Assembly: GCA_037043015.1 (NCBI GenBank)
Contig: CM073331.1
Coordinates: forward strand, 2,749,501 to 2,813,500
Direction of reading: 5' to 3'
DNA: 64,000 nucleotides
DNA from: Bryum argenteum
Taxonomy: Eukaryota; Streptophyta; Bryopsida; Bryales; Bryaceae
In this document: piece by piece, positions 1-10,990 of the stretch
Numbering within the stretch: position 1 is the stretch's first letter
Layout of the letters: the number at the start of each line of letters is the position of its first letter
Translations under genes and position numbers: made by a program
The notes under the pieces: model-generated
Database searches by the model: none
What the model saw: only the letters and a program-made list of their open reading frames with translations
What the model was told of the DNA's origin: nothing

Positions 1-228
1 TTACACCTCTAAATTCTGAACCCGTATAAGTCGAGTGGCATAACTGAAACAACCTCTAAAAAATCCTTTCCAAAATGAATGTGCGAATTTCTCTTAAAAC
101 TTGATTATACGATTCTCAATTGTAGGATCTCATCCATATTGCCCAACATTTTTTTTTTAAAATGAAAATTTGACCATGTGGATCTTGACACATTCAATCA
201 AATGTTATAAGGATTCCATTTTATTTAA

Positions 229-490
229 CCCCTAACTTTCCTTAAAACCCAAAACGGGTTTAAGAGGTTCGCGCAAGAGAAAAACTCAGCCAACTTTGAC
301 CATTATAGTCTCACAAATGAGGAAGAATGAAGGGTTCAAATTTGGTATGTGAGAAGAATGTCAAGTGAACTTTGAGATCTTATGATTGAATCTTTTAAAT
401 AATGCTTATATTGAGATTTTTTGAGCTTAATTTAAAGGAAGTTCAAATTTTGTGACTTAGACTTTTGCAACTTACAAGGAAATGTAGGGG
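229..490. mobile_element. piggyBac-like MITE, short (262 bp) class, copy 1
   Basis: The ends are inverted: CCCCTAACTTTCCTT on the left and AAGGAAATGTAGGGG on the right. Both are flanked directly by TTAA (225-228 and 491-494). There is no coding capacity. It lies in the intron upstream of the aminotransferase exon at 647 and closely matches the copy at 63348-63607. The superfamily assignment rests on the TTAA target and CCC ends only. Confidence 0.75.
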
Positions 491-646
491 TTAATCTTGA
501 ATTTTATTTAAAAATAATAATTCAACCAAACAATGTACCACATTTAGATGTGCATGTGTTGATTATGGTTCCAAATGATCACCACACATGTATGCACATG
601 AAGTGTGACATGATGATGATGATGATGTGGCATGAGGATGTGGCAG

Positions 647-1834
647 ATGGGCAATTGTGAAAGATGCGAGAGTGGCGGCAGAAATGGCATTCTACATCCA
701 GATGAACACGCTGGGGTCATCCCATGACGCGCAGCAAAGGGCGATCAGTATTTTACGCAACATCATGTCGAGCTACTCTCGGGGCGGCCCCCGTGACTTG
801 GGCCGAGATGATAAAAAGATCCAACCGTTTTTCCACTCGTGCCAGGCGATGCTAGAGGATCGGTGGAGGCGATTACGACAAGCGTTGCGAGACTCACCCC
901 GTCTTGTTGTTAAGGAGTATGACTCGGAGTTTTGTACGTTTCTTGGCAAGGCTTTTCAAGCTAATCCCGGTACGTGGTGCCATTGTTATTTTATGTTTTA
1001 GCTTTTGGCAAAAATAAGGGAATGGATTTGGAGAAAAAGAAAGAATTGATAATAGTGGGTCTTTTAGGAAGTTGCAAGGTGGTTGTGTACACTAATTTAT
1101 TTAATTATTAGTGTAGTGTCATAATTAGGTTGTGTCGAAAAAGAAGGTTGAATTTGATCATTGTGTGTAATTAAAAATACTATTGAAAAAAGCCAAGATG
1201 GGTCACATTCTAGTGGAATCTTGGGATTTCTCCGGGACAAAAATCAAGTGGAGTGGCCAAGTGAATAAACTTTAGAAAGATGTGCAAATTTTGTAGGTTT
1301 AGTTTAGATTGAATCTTAATTTTTGAACTAATTTTTTGAATTATTATGAATCTTTGAAGGTGGAGTCATAGGTATGTCTAAATCACCCAGAGGTTAAATG
1401 CTAACTAGGAGTAAATTGAACTCTGTGCGTGACACTTGAAATGTACCTCCTTAAGAGTGGTTGGCTTGGCTTCTAGTCCCAATCAAATTTAGGCTCATCT
1501 ACCTTACACTAGCAAACATGTGCTACATAGACAGTTTCCAAATTCATATGAGTCATAAATAATTATGGTAAAAAAGATACTCTATTCATGACAACCTCAA
1601 AAATAAGTTTGGAGTTCTTCGTTTGATGTGGTTGTTATGATGTGGTATGATGCAGCTTTCTTGTGGCTCAAGTGCAAGGGAGAAGAGGATTGTGGGCAAC
1701 TTCTCAAGGAGCACAAGATTATCGTTCGAAGTGGCCCGGCCTTTGGTGTGTCGTCGCAATATGCGCGCTTAAGTATGTTGGATAGGCATCCCTTATTCAA
1801 TATGTTGCTTACAAGACTTGCATCTATCAAATAG
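647..1834 (+). CDS. TAA1/TAR-type tryptophan aminotransferase-related protein, 3' end (last two exons)
   Basis: Two exons, 647-969 and 1656-1834, join in frame across a GT-AG intron (donor CCCG|GTACGT, acceptor GATGCAG|CT). The first reads WAIVKDARVAAEM, then NTLGSSHDAQQRAISIL, and later DRWRRLRQAL and SEFCTFLGKAFQANP. The second reads AFLWLKCKGEEDC, RSGPAFGV and YARLSML, and stops after TRLASIK. This is the C-terminal part of the PLP-dependent alliinase/TAA1 fold. In that family the Arg of the 'RLSML' strand binds the substrate carboxylate. The known family reaction is conversion of Trp to indole-3-pyruvate, the first step of the TAA-YUCCA auxin pathway; whether this copy does so is inference. 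The PLP-lysine exon ('TGHAGxRxG') should lie upstream, outside the window. The intron to the left carries a 262-bp transposon. No break is seen in the two exons. Confidence 0.85.
1262..1400 (+). repeat. Remnant of the dispersed 'GCTCAAT...CCTATAAT' repeat family
   Basis: Inside the aminotransferase intron, the stretch around 1340-1400 (GAATCTTTGAAGGTGGAGTC, ATAGGTATGTCTAAAT) matches the 3' half of repeats at 22905-23100 and 44880-45270. It is old and fragmentary, with no visible ends. Confidence 0.4.
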
Positions 1835-3254
1835 CGGTTGAATTATACTTGTTGGAAGGCTTTCTACAAACAAACTCTTTTACTTGGTTCAAAACAAGCC
1901 AAATTTTTTGTTTCAAATGCACCAAAAATTACAAAAAAAAGTTGAAGGATTTTGTTCACTTTGAGGCTTTTTGAGTATGTACATCTTTCAAAGTGTTTTT
2001 TTAATGGTTTGTTGTATGTTTATGACACATTGCAATGAACTTTTTTGAGGTGTTGCAATACTATATATACTATATCCTGTAAAGACAAGGCTTAGGAGGG
2101 CTATATAGTAATTTTAAGAAAAAAAACCAAATAACAAATCAACATCGTAATAGTTCAATTTGGGATTTTTGCAGTTTCTGGTTGAAAAACTTGAATGTGA
2201 AGTGAAATGTGGAAGTCTTTTTTATCTTAAATAGTCTTTGATTACAATTACTGTGATATTTAGTTGCAGATTTGAGAATTCTCCAAGAAGTAATATATTT
2301 AACACCCTTCAAAGCACCGTCTCATTACTTACTTCATGTCCTCTATATTTGTGCTATATAAGAATCAAGCTCATGTGAATAAAAAGATCTCCAATTTTTT
2401 ATATTTACTACGCAAATGAATTTTTCTGTATGAAAAGAAATGAAGTATAATGTGTACACTTTCTTGCTTTTCTACAATGATAAAGACAAGTACTTGTACT
2501 TGTATACTACGATCATACTAAGGTTGAGTGTCCTAAAAGCACCAACTTAAGAGATCTGACCTATTTTTAGCACTAGTAAATTCAAAATAAAATAATGACC
2601 ACATTCGAAATAGGTTTTCAGGAGGATCGCAAAAATTTGCAACATGTAATTCGCATTTGTGAATTTTATACAAAATTCCAAAGTGCTAAGTAAGATTTGA
2701 CCCAATTGCGTTATATACAAATGAGGTACATCTGTATTTTCACAATCTACAAATGAGGTACAACGCGCTTTTGGGTTCCCTGGCGCTTTTAGGTAGTCCA
2801 ACCGTAGTTGTTGTCTTTGTTTCAACCAATTGCTTTTCATATTTGTAAAGCCTTGGATAAATCATAGGTTGCCTCTTCAATGCATGCATCCTTACTAACT
2901 ATGCATGGTTATGAGGGCGTTTTGCTCTATACCGAAAGAGAGTTACAGATTTTACAATAAAACATATATGCCACATTGAACTAAATCCGGACTCATTCAA
3001 GAATTCTAAACTGAGAGATTTTGGATTCGTCGATTTTGGAAAGTGATTAGTATGCTAACTGAATTAACTCCGGGGATTCGAGTACTATTACATTCTTGTG
3101 CAATCCCCAAAATGAATTTTTTAAACGCTTTAATTTTATGTTCTCAAAGCCATGGGAGGAGCCCTCAACGTGTTACTTCTAAACGGCTCCTAGTCCAAAA
3201 GTAGTCAAATGTAGCATACATGAACAAGATCATGGCGATATCACCATAAAACTA
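1835..3254. other. Intergenic stretch, no gene recognised
   Basis: AT-rich sequence between the aminotransferase stop and the 3' region of the HMA gene. The open frames here are short, have no recognisable motif and lack convincing splice context. The first few hundred bases presumably include the aminotransferase 3' UTR. Confidence 0.5.
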
Positions 3255-3420
3255 GCTTATTATCATGTACTCTTAACAAATATCAACAAAGATAGACTTA
3301 CAAGGGGAGCCTCACAAAACTCTAAACTCACACGCCCAAAGTCTACTACTCAATGATACACATGCATACTTCTATGGGTAACCTAATGGGAGGATACGAT
3401 GCACCTGATCGAACTCCAGG
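3255..3420 (-). repeat. Partial duplicate of the HMA gene 3' end
   Basis: About 160 bp here resembles 3495-3650, which covers the last codons and 3' UTR of the HMA gene. Shared blocks include ATATCAA.AAAGATA, ACAAGG.GAGCCTCA, AATGATACA.ATGCATA and a CACCTGAT end. It is a local tandem duplication of the gene terminus and codes for nothing complete. Confidence 0.55.
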
Positions 3421-3590
3421 AAAATTTTCCGAGAATCCTAAAACAAACAGTCCATGAACACAAAAGGGAGCCTACCAGTTCCATTACCAGAACTATTTAC
3501 TCTTTACAGATATCAAGAAAGATACAGTTACAAGGAGAGCCTCAAGAAATTATAGTACTAAACTCACTGTTACTCATTGTAACATACTAA

Positions 3591-5334
3591 TTAATGATAC
3601 ATATGCATAGTTCTGTGGGGCACCTGATGGACGTCGTCCATGCCATAAGGAGCTGAAGGAATCCACGGACGACCACCCCCAAAATGCTGCTGGAATGGAA
3701 CAGGACCAGGAACAACAGGAGGAGGAGGAGGAGGCGGAGGCCTGAAATGCGGTGCGCTTCGGTACGACCTCCGTCTCGGCGGACTCGTGGAATGATGACT
3801 GCGCTCTGGGTAATACCCTGCGCTTCCGTAATGCGGTGGACTCGATGGAGCTCGCCTGTAAAACTCATCGTAATAACCAGGAGTCGGTGGTGGTGGAGAA
3901 GCTCTCACATTCGTTGTCGGACGATGGTGGTGATCGTAATAAGCAGCAGCAGCAGGCGGTGGTGCAGTCGTTGTCGGAGGAGGACGATGGTGGTGGTCGT
4001 AGTAAGCGGCAGCAGGCGGTGGTGCAGTCGTTGACGGAGGATGGTGGTGATCATAGTAAGCAGCTGCAGGTGGTGGAGGACGATGATGATGATGGTCATA
4101 AGAAGGAGGAGGGCGATGGTGATGGTGGAAAGGTGGTTCTTCGTAATGCCTGGGTCTCAATGGAACACTACTGTAAGGTGGCTGATGGAAAGCGTATGAT
4201 GGTGGTGGTGGAATCTCCTCCCGGGGATTGCTGTATGAGATGAGTCTTGACTTGCGCTTCACTTTCTTCGCCTTCTTTAAGAGTCGATCGGGGTCGGCGG
4301 TCCCTGACACTTTCACAATCTGATTCTCCAGATCGCACGCCACTTCCCGTACCCCTGCATTAACTCACTCATGTTATTGATGATCATATGAGTGATCGAA
4401 CGAATAGCCTCGAAATAGGTTTGAGTGGATTGAATGGAAGAAAGTGGTGTGAGAAGATGATGCTTACCTTTGATTTGAAGAGCTGCTACCACTTTTCGAA
4501 CATCGTCTTCATTCTCCATTGGTACCCTCAGACGCACAACCTGCAGATGAGCAACAATCAGCTCTCAAAGCAACAAATCGAGCTTCATGCTCGTTTTTAG
4601 GGGTGAGTGGTTTTCTTTAACGAACTTTTGTTTGCTCAATGTGTGCAATGATACGAAACTTGGCTTCATAGACGATCAACTGATTTTGGGTCACTGTTAC
4701 ACTCTTCAATCTGCGCTTACCGTTCCTACCAAAGTATAGATGATGTTACCTGTTACGAGCAGCTTCATGGAGTGGCTCAATTTTATCAGACATGATTCAA
4801 ATGAGGCAAAGTATCGTATCACCGAGCATTGGCATTAGTGATAAGCTCTGCAATTTCGTCTTCTTCGAAAGGAATGGTGAGATTTAGATGATGACTAACC
4901 GGGATGAGATGGGGAGGCTGATGTTGATGGTGACGAGCGTCATCGTCGTCGTCGTCTTCAGAGGAAGAATGGTGAGAGCAGGAAGGTCGAGTGTCCTCCG
5001 TATCGCTAGTGTCGTTGGCGCAATTGTCGCAGCCGAACATACGAATGAACCCCGGCGTTTTGAGCTCCAGAATCTCCTCTTCTTCCACTCTCGGAGCCTG
5101 CTCTTTCTCCTTCTCCTTCGTGCCGTAACTCACCATGTCTCTCACCGGATTCGCACTTCTTCCAGGCACAGCTTTAGAGTTCGTGCTCCCAGCTTTAGGT
5201 TTGTCCGCCATAGCTTTCGAGTTGGTGCCATTCAGTCTGGGCATATCCCTCACCGGATCCTCACTTGCTTTGCTTTGAGGATTGATGCCCTTAGGTCTGG
5301 TTCGAGCCTCAGGAAACAAGGAGGATGATTCCAT
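3591..5334 (-). CDS. HMA-domain (heavy-metal-associated plant protein-like), Pro/His-rich; three exons
   Basis: Exons 5334-4900, 4540-4468 and 4354-3591 join into a 423-residue frame. The junctions are CCG|GTTAGT / CTGCAG|GT (359-bp intron) and AAG|GTAAGC / ATGCAG|GG (113-bp intron). Residues 1-145 are charged and disordered, with a Lys/Glu stretch, a CDNC pair and an Asp run. Residues 146-208 form a ferredoxin-like HMA domain (VVRLRVPMENEDDVRKVV, then GVREVACDLENQIVKVSG and DPDRLLKKAKKV). The rest is a Pro/Tyr/His tail built of repeated 'AAAYYDHHHRPPP' units. The family's MxCxxC metal site reads M-E-N-E-D-D, so both Cys are gone (Asn155, Asp158). There is no C-terminal CaaX, so it is not a HIPP in the strict sense. 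HMA proteins normally bind metal or act as protein-interaction modules; loss of CxxC argues for the latter, with the His tail a possible alternative metal ligand (inference). Confidence 0.85.
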
Positions 5335-6560
5335 GCGGCTTTCCTTCGGGAGGAAGCAAGCAAGGCTCTTCTTCGAAGCTAGCTGAACAACAACGACGAC
5401 TCATCAAGCTTCCTTCTAACTCTACAAAGCTCAATCCAATTAAGCATGTTGTGCCTGAGACATTCACGATTCAATATTGGTGCGACTACTCCATTCACGC
5501 CATCAGCAAAAAGAAACCTAGAGTTTGAAAATGAGGCAAAGCAAAAAGTGCCCCGATAGCATAAGGCAGTCGACGTTAACCGATCAAACAGTTGAGACTT
5601 CAGTGATTCATGATCTCGTGCTCGTTCTCTGGTTCATTGCAGACGATTCATCAACTTCCTAAAGCAGTCATCCTAACCCTAAAAGGCCACTTTTCGATTC
5701 CTCATGTTGTGTCAATTCAAATTTGACCAAGTCAAAAGTGGATCAACCGATCGCTCTACAGATTCATAATCTCCTGCTCGCTCTTCTGGTTCTTTGCAAA
5801 TTCATACCCGATTCCAAGGAACAACACCACGCACCTTCAGCTTAACCAGCTTAGACATCCGCTTCCACACTCCCCAGTGGGTCGATCAATCACCACTTAA
5901 AAGATGGCCAACCCTAGAACTCAGATCTTCGATTATATTGAAAGCTCCTAAACAAAAGCAAGCAATCGCTATGTCGGTAGAATGATCGCTCAATTAAGCT
6001 CCCGTTGCTTGCAATTGAGCACCCAATTGCACCAAATCTAAACCCAAGAGCAGGAGAATCGAACGCTAGAGATCAAGATGCAGAAGGGAGACACTGACTA
6101 ATTCCAAGTGCCACAATGGCCGGCTATGACACTTCCAGATACGAGGTAGCAGTCAAATCTGTGTGCTCACCGTGGGCCCTGAAAGGGAGATCGAGTGATT
6201 GCTTGCTTGCTAGATTGCTGTACTGCGAGAGGTTGATCGATCGATCGATCAGTGGCTTGTAGCTAGTACCCCGATAATCTAGCACCGACAGTCTGAAGTA
6301 GAAATTGTCCGCGCTAAAAGTCTGCAAAGTGGAATTAAAGCATCGATGATTGATGGATTCCTGGGGTGAGAAATTCTGGTGAGCACTGTGAGAAGCTCGA
6401 AAGGAGTTTCTCCTTCCGAAAAAGGAAAGGCTGGGAAAGGAAGAGCCGACATCTGGTTCCTTCCCTCCCACGGTCTTCGGTGCCCGCACGTGTAGAATTG
6501 TATAGAGGCGTTTCCTTTCATATCTTGTTTCGAATTTTGACAACTTTCAAAAAAACATTT
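5335..6560. other. Upstream region of the HMA gene; no further gene supported
   Basis: This should hold the promoter and 5' UTR of the - strand HMA gene. I cannot place a convincing TATA box or start site. A 139-codon frame at 6124-6543 (-) has no recognisable motif. A short GATC run lies near 6236-6252. Confidence 0.4.
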
Positions 6561-7407
6561 GAAAATTTTTTAATCAAAAACTTTGAATATTGTTAAATTT
6601 TGCAATTTTTGGAGGGTGTCCTTGAAAAATTGGTATACTTTTTTATATTACTTAATTTAACAACAATTTAACAACAAGGTGTTTAACTAGCCTTTGACAT
6701 ACGTTAGTGCCATTTTAACAAAATTGTTGATTTCATCAAATATACAAATACAAAGTATGGAGTAAATGATCAATACTAAGGTGATACTTGAGACATTCAT
6801 AGACTTGTTGTATCTTGTGCACTCATTTTTTTTGAAGTTGAAATACAAATAAAAAATAACATCCTTATCTAATACTTAACTATATGCCCTTGCTGCTTTC
6901 CCACACTCACTCTTAAATATTTTGACCATGCCCTTCTTGTTTTTCTTGCTATATCTAAAATTCGATCATTTTTGTAATTTCAGGTGATTAGGGGGTCATA
7001 ATTACTTGGAAATTCAATATCTCGAGATTCATTAGAATATCAATATTGAAACATGATACCCACAAAAGCAAGTAATATGAACTTCTCTCCAACCCAAGTC
7101 ACGTGGTTGTGAGAGTAATTACGACTTACTTGTAAATTGATAAAACTACAATTCATTTAAGGTAATCAAGCCACGACATTATGTAGACTGCAACTCCCAC
7201 AATGCATCATCAACAATTGCATATCAATCTTCTCTAAGCTCTTACTCTGGTCTAAGATAATTAATATAAAGTGAAGAAAAACAACTAAAGGATCATGACT
7301 AAGTAAGTTAACTAACAAATACTTTTGCCATTAAAGAGAAATTCAATCATACTTGCACCTCTTGAAGTACTAACCACTCAACTCTTTTCCACCAAAGCCT
7401 ATGATAG
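6561..7407. other. AT-rich intergenic stretch
   Basis: No gene. Bases 6570-6650 weakly resemble the interior of the large TTAA-flanked elements (a 'CAATTTTTGGAGGGTGTCC' block), so an old fragment of that family may lie here. Confidence 0.35.
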
Positions 7408-7792
7408 GCGCATATGAATGTTTAAGGCGCTTATGGATGTTTGAGGCTTGTACAAATGTTTGATCTGCGAACGAATATTCCAAGCTCATACAAATGTTTG
7501 AGGCGCTTACAAATTTTCAAGATGCTTACGAGTGTTCAATCCTTAAAGGCGGATATGAATGTACAAAGCGCATGCGAATGTGCAAAGCGCATACGAATGT
7601 GCAAAGCGCGTACAAATGTTCATGCATTGGACATCTGAGTTACGAATGTTGAAGGTGCGTACGAATGTTCGAGGAATGTTCGAGGCGTGTACGAATGTTC
7701 CAAGTGCGTACGAATATTCCATGCCAATTCGAATATTCCAAGTGTGTCTGAATGTTCAAGGCGCGTATAAATGTTCATCCATTGGACATCCG
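7408..7792. repeat. Minisatellite, about 19-bp unit, with higher-order repeat
   Basis: Imperfect tandem copies of a unit like CGAATGTTCAAGGCGCGTA run through the whole interval. The most regular copies lie near 7570-7612 and 7690-7770. A longer block ending AAATGTTCATGCATTGGACA occurs at about 7613 and again at about 7768, so the array also has a higher-order period. The open frames through it are by-products of the repeat. Confidence 0.75.
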
Positions 7793-7879
7793 TACACCGT
7801 ATCAGGGTCTTTACCGCCTTCAAAGTCTAAACTTAAACAAAAAGAAGGTTGCAAAATGTCTCGATAACCATAGTTACAC

Positions 7880-8330
7880 AATTGCTGCTGCCGACCTTGG
7901 GCCATTTAAACTGCTAGGGGAGTCTTCGGTAAGTTCCAATAAGTCACTATCCATACGTCGATCGATTTCAAGCCATTAAGAGATCAATCATCTTTCAATT
8001 GACAATTAGCGTGAATTCTTGATCCGATCGTGTGCCCAACCCTATTCGCAATTAGCGTGAATTCACTAGGCGGGAGACTTTGATTGTGCACACGGAAGTG
8101 CAACCAATTGGTGTTGTTGTTTCTGGTATGAGTTTCTACGACTTAGCAATTATAATTCTAGTGTCAGCAGTATTATTTAGTTTGTGAGTAGTTGGATCGC
8201 GAGTTGAAGAGACTAAGTATGAATCCAGCTTCGTTCGGTTCGACTACGATATGAATGACTCATTGTTGCCCTTTTTTAGATCAAGCATTGTCGAAGAAGC
8301 ATTAGTGAGTACGTTCTTCTCCAAGGGAAC
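7880..8330 (+). promoter_or_regulatory. Distal 5' leader block of the cluster family (belongs to the 9.6-kb copy)
   Basis: It carries the shared leader elements in order: GCTAGGGGAGTCTTCGGTAAG, then CGTCGATCGATTTCA, then an ATTCACTAGGCGGGAG block ending in the donor TTCTG|GTATGAGTTTC at 8126, then TTCGGTTCGACTACGATATG and GATCAAGCATTG. The same elements precede the genes at 19.15, 25.4 and 27.7 kb. It is non-coding in every frame. It is separated from its proximal part (9.48 kb) by a palindromic insertion. Confidence 0.55.
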
Positions 8331-8800
8331 ATGCATGATCGATGTGCATTCTAGCGTAACTCACAATAAGCAATACGTTATTGTATACCCATTAATAACA
8401 TTTTCATGTGCGTCCTTTTTAAAACACCTACAAGTCCAACTTCAGAAATCCATAATTATATTGTGGAAGAGTATTAGTACAAATTTCACTTACTTTGCCT
8501 ATACACACAAATTGCTCACATGCCTAACTTCTACTACTAGGAAAACATGCAAAATATGATTAGAAATGTCTGATATAACTTGTCCAATATGAATCGATTT
8601 TATCAAAGTTTGTTTTTAATCTTAATCACATTTGACTACTCTAGTCAAGGTTGACAAAAATAAGTAACATACCCTCTAATTATTCATAAAATTTGATAAA
8701 TTTGAATCCTATCAGAAATATCATAAAAGACAATTCTAATTATATCTTGCTTATTTTCCCAGTAGTATTTGGTACAAATATCTTCGTCCTCCACTCTTTC
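8331..8800. other. No feature recognised
   Basis: AT-rich sequence between leader sequence and the palindrome. A 102-codon frame at 8251-8559 overlaps leader sequence and has no motif. Confidence 0.4.
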
Positions 8801-8804
8801 CACT

Positions 8805-9490
8805 TGCCTTCTCGCTTTCTCGCCTCCTTGCTCTCTTGCGCCCTTGCCTTCCTCGCTTTTTGTTCTCTCTACCTTTCCGCTTACGCCTCGTAGCCATCAA
8901 CTAGTAGAAAATGGCAAAAAAGTGACAGCCGTAATGACTTGACCAAGAGAACACAAAGTGTGAGTTTTAATTTTGCTTCTAATAACGTCAAAATAAATTA
9001 TTATATTTGTCACTTTTCCTTAATTTTTTAACTGATCTATTACAGAGTTGTCTTACATAATACACTTTCGGTAATGTCTGTCTAAATTGGTGTGTTCAAC
9101 ATGTCTGTTTGATGTCGAGTTCGACGGGGATGTTGAACCCTACTAAAATATGCATAGAAAAAACAGGAACATTGGCCTCTTCGTGTTTTCACCTTCCTTC
9201 GAGGGCAATTGTCGTGTTTGTGTGACGTTTGACAGTGTCGCATAAGACAACCCTGATCAATTAGGGTGTGGTATGCTTATTACAACAAAAAAATATAAGA
9301 AAAAGTGACAAATATAATAAATTTTTTTTGAAGTTATTAGAAGCACAATTAAAACTCACACTTTGTGTCATTCCGGTCAAGTCATTGCGGCCGTCACTTT
9401 TTTGCCATTTTCTACGAGTGGATGGCTAGGGGGCGTAAGCGGAAAGGTAGAGAGATCAAGAGAGCGAGGAAGGCAAGGGCGCGATGCTAA
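8805..9490. mobile_element. Foldback element / long imperfect palindrome
   Basis: The left arm (about 8805-9022) and right arm (about 9293-9490) are inverted copies. Matching blocks include GCGTAAGCGGAAAGGTAGAG, GCGAGGAAGGCAAGGGCGC, TTGCCATTTTCTAC, AAAACTCACACTTTGTGT and AAAGTGACAAATATAATAA. CACTAGTAG-like sequence at 8905 and CTACGAGTG at about 9413 sit within the arms and resemble CACTA ends, but pairing continues some 70 bp beyond them. The loop is occupied by a hAT-type MITE. A transcript would form a roughly 200-bp hairpin. Confidence 0.65.
9043..9255. mobile_element. hAT-type MITE, copy 1 (213 bp)
   Basis: It starts CAGAGTTGTCTTA and ends AAGACAACCCTG. The flanking 8-mers are ATCTATTA (9035-9042) and ATCAATTA (9256-9263), matching at 7 of 8. 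Its interior resembles the copies at 28392 and 41949. It is nested in the loop of the palindrome, so it is younger than that structure or inserted during its formation. Confidence 0.7.
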
Positions 9491-9607
9491 TATTGTTCCG
9501 TCGATCCTCCAAGACTCTTTGCACCACGTAGTATTGAGTGGTCACGGTCGCCGGCGTGCCTGAGTTGGTTGGACAGTTCTGTTTGCAGAGTTGATAGAGC
9601 TATCAAC
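9480..9607 (+). promoter_or_regulatory. Proximal 5' leader of the 9.6-kb family copy
   Basis: It contains the family box GGTCACGGTCGCC at 9540-9552, 55 nt before the ATG, followed by GAGCTATCAAC just before ATGGCG. Both match the leaders of the 19.15-, 25.40- and 27.74-kb genes. Confidence 0.6.
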
Positions 9608-10190
9608 ATGGCGGAGCCACCCAGGCAGCCTGAGTGCGGGGCGTTGAGGGTGCTGAATTTTTCAATCTTCGATTGGCTCGTACGGCACTTGGATTACAAC
9701 TGCCAAGATGACTCCTTGTCGCCCCCAGTCCCTCCCAATTCCCTCAAGCTTCTCCCCAACTTTTTCAATACTGGTCGGCATCAGCCGAGGTTCAGGACCG
9801 ACTCAAGCCGTTGCCGCCGCACCTCGACTATGGGTTGGAGCCTCAGTACCCGTACCGACTCCCCCTGTGGGCACTGCACTTCAAATATGGGCAGGGGCCG
9901 CATGACCAGCACCCACACCCGGAATGGTCGCTACACTTCTAGAGCAAAGAGACGTTTGAAGATCGGTCCTATCTGATTAAGCTTGAGAAAGTGCCCTTTG
10001 CCTACTTCATCCAGAAGTTCACTATTCAAGGCCTGCCTCTCCTATGATCGTATCGTGACGTCGTCGTTAATTGCATGCCGTTCTCCGATGTCGGCATCAT
10101 CGCTAAGGATGCACACTTGAACTTCTGAGTCAGTGCCGTGTGCAAAGTCTCTCAAGATTACCAGTACATCAACTTGGAGTTAACTTGTGT
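9608..10190 (+). pseudogene. Cluster-family (cystatin-like fold?) pseudogene
   Basis: It starts ATGGCGGAGCC in the family start context and reads LRVLNFSIFDWLVRHLDYNCQ, the family's N-terminal helix. The core continues in other frames: ALHFKYG, then EDRSYLIKLEKVPFAYFIQ and FTIQGLPL, then VSAVCKVSQDYQYINLEL, the last being the C-terminal hairpin. At least two frame changes and several stops (after LHF, after GLPLL and in the hairpin) break it. The linker between helix and core is longer than in the 27.7-kb gene. It is a recognisable but dead member. Confidence 0.75.
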
Positions 10191-10485
10191 CGGCTCTCAA
10201 TGTCGATTTAATCAGTGATCGAGCTGACTCTGACTTCGCGAGCACCATCTTACACAGTCTCTGGAGAACTCAACCTCTCCCCCCCTCCAAAAGCGATTTC
10301 TTCACCGACCTGTTTTCTCAAAGTTATTTTCTCAATGTAAAAGCAAATTGTATTCAAAATATGATATATGTTGAAAACATATCTATCAAGATTCAAATCA
10401 TGAGCACATTGACCTCTCTATGTATGTATATGGATGAGAAATTTAGTAGAAGTAAAAAATGAAAGTAAAATGATATTGTCATACC

Positions 10486-10569
10486 AAAATGTTTACTACT
10501 TAAATCTCAAGTTGAATATATTACTAGTTAAATCTCAAAATAACTTGAGATTTAAGTAGTAAACATTTT
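10486..10569. repeat. Perfect 28-bp inverted repeat with 28-bp spacer
   Basis: Arms 10486-10513 and 10542-10569 are exact inverted copies starting AAAATGTTTACTACTTAAAT. No target duplication was recognised. It could be a small foldback insertion or a hairpin-forming site. Confidence 0.8.
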
Positions 10570-10604
10570 GAGATTTAAAAAGTTAAATGTTAAGTAAGAT
10601 TTAA

Positions 10605-10990
10605 TGTCAACTAACTTAACATTTCCAATTTAATATATTCAACTTAAATCTTCGAGCTTCTAATAAAATTTAAATCTATATTCTATATAAATTTATCATT
10701 TAGAATCTATATTCTATAATTGTTCTTCCAATTTAATATATTCAACTTAAAACTTTGAGCTACTATTATATTTGAATCTACTCTCATCAAGAATCTATAT
10801 TCTGTAATTGCTAAGTTGTTAACGATGGAAAATACAACCTCATAGCAACCTCTAGTGATGGTCTCATTTGTTTTAGATGCTTCTTCTACTCTCACATTCA
10901 AAATACATTGGTTCAATCAAAAAACAAATTAAATTGCTTACAATCTATATTACCAATAACCGAATTGACCAAAAGTACAAAATATCCAAA
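10605..10990. repeat. Direct repeat pair, left copy
   Basis: This stretch matches 11850-12215. Shared blocks are AGAATCTATATTCT, GTTGTTAACGATGGAAAAT, ACAACCTCATA, GATGGTCTCATTTGTTTTA and CCAATAACC.AATTGAC. A shorter tandem unit (TCCAATTTAATATATTCAAC) recurs inside it at about 10625 and 10728. I see no ends that would name the family. Confidence 0.65.

Noticed and set aside
3684-4243. Plus-strand Arg/Asp-rich frames opposite the HMA gene
   Set aside because: Antisense shadows of the repeated Pro/His codons; the minus strand has consistent exons and splice sites.
6124-6543. 139-codon minus-strand frame upstream of the HMA gene
   Set aside because: No recognisable domain; overlapping frames of similar length exist on both strands.
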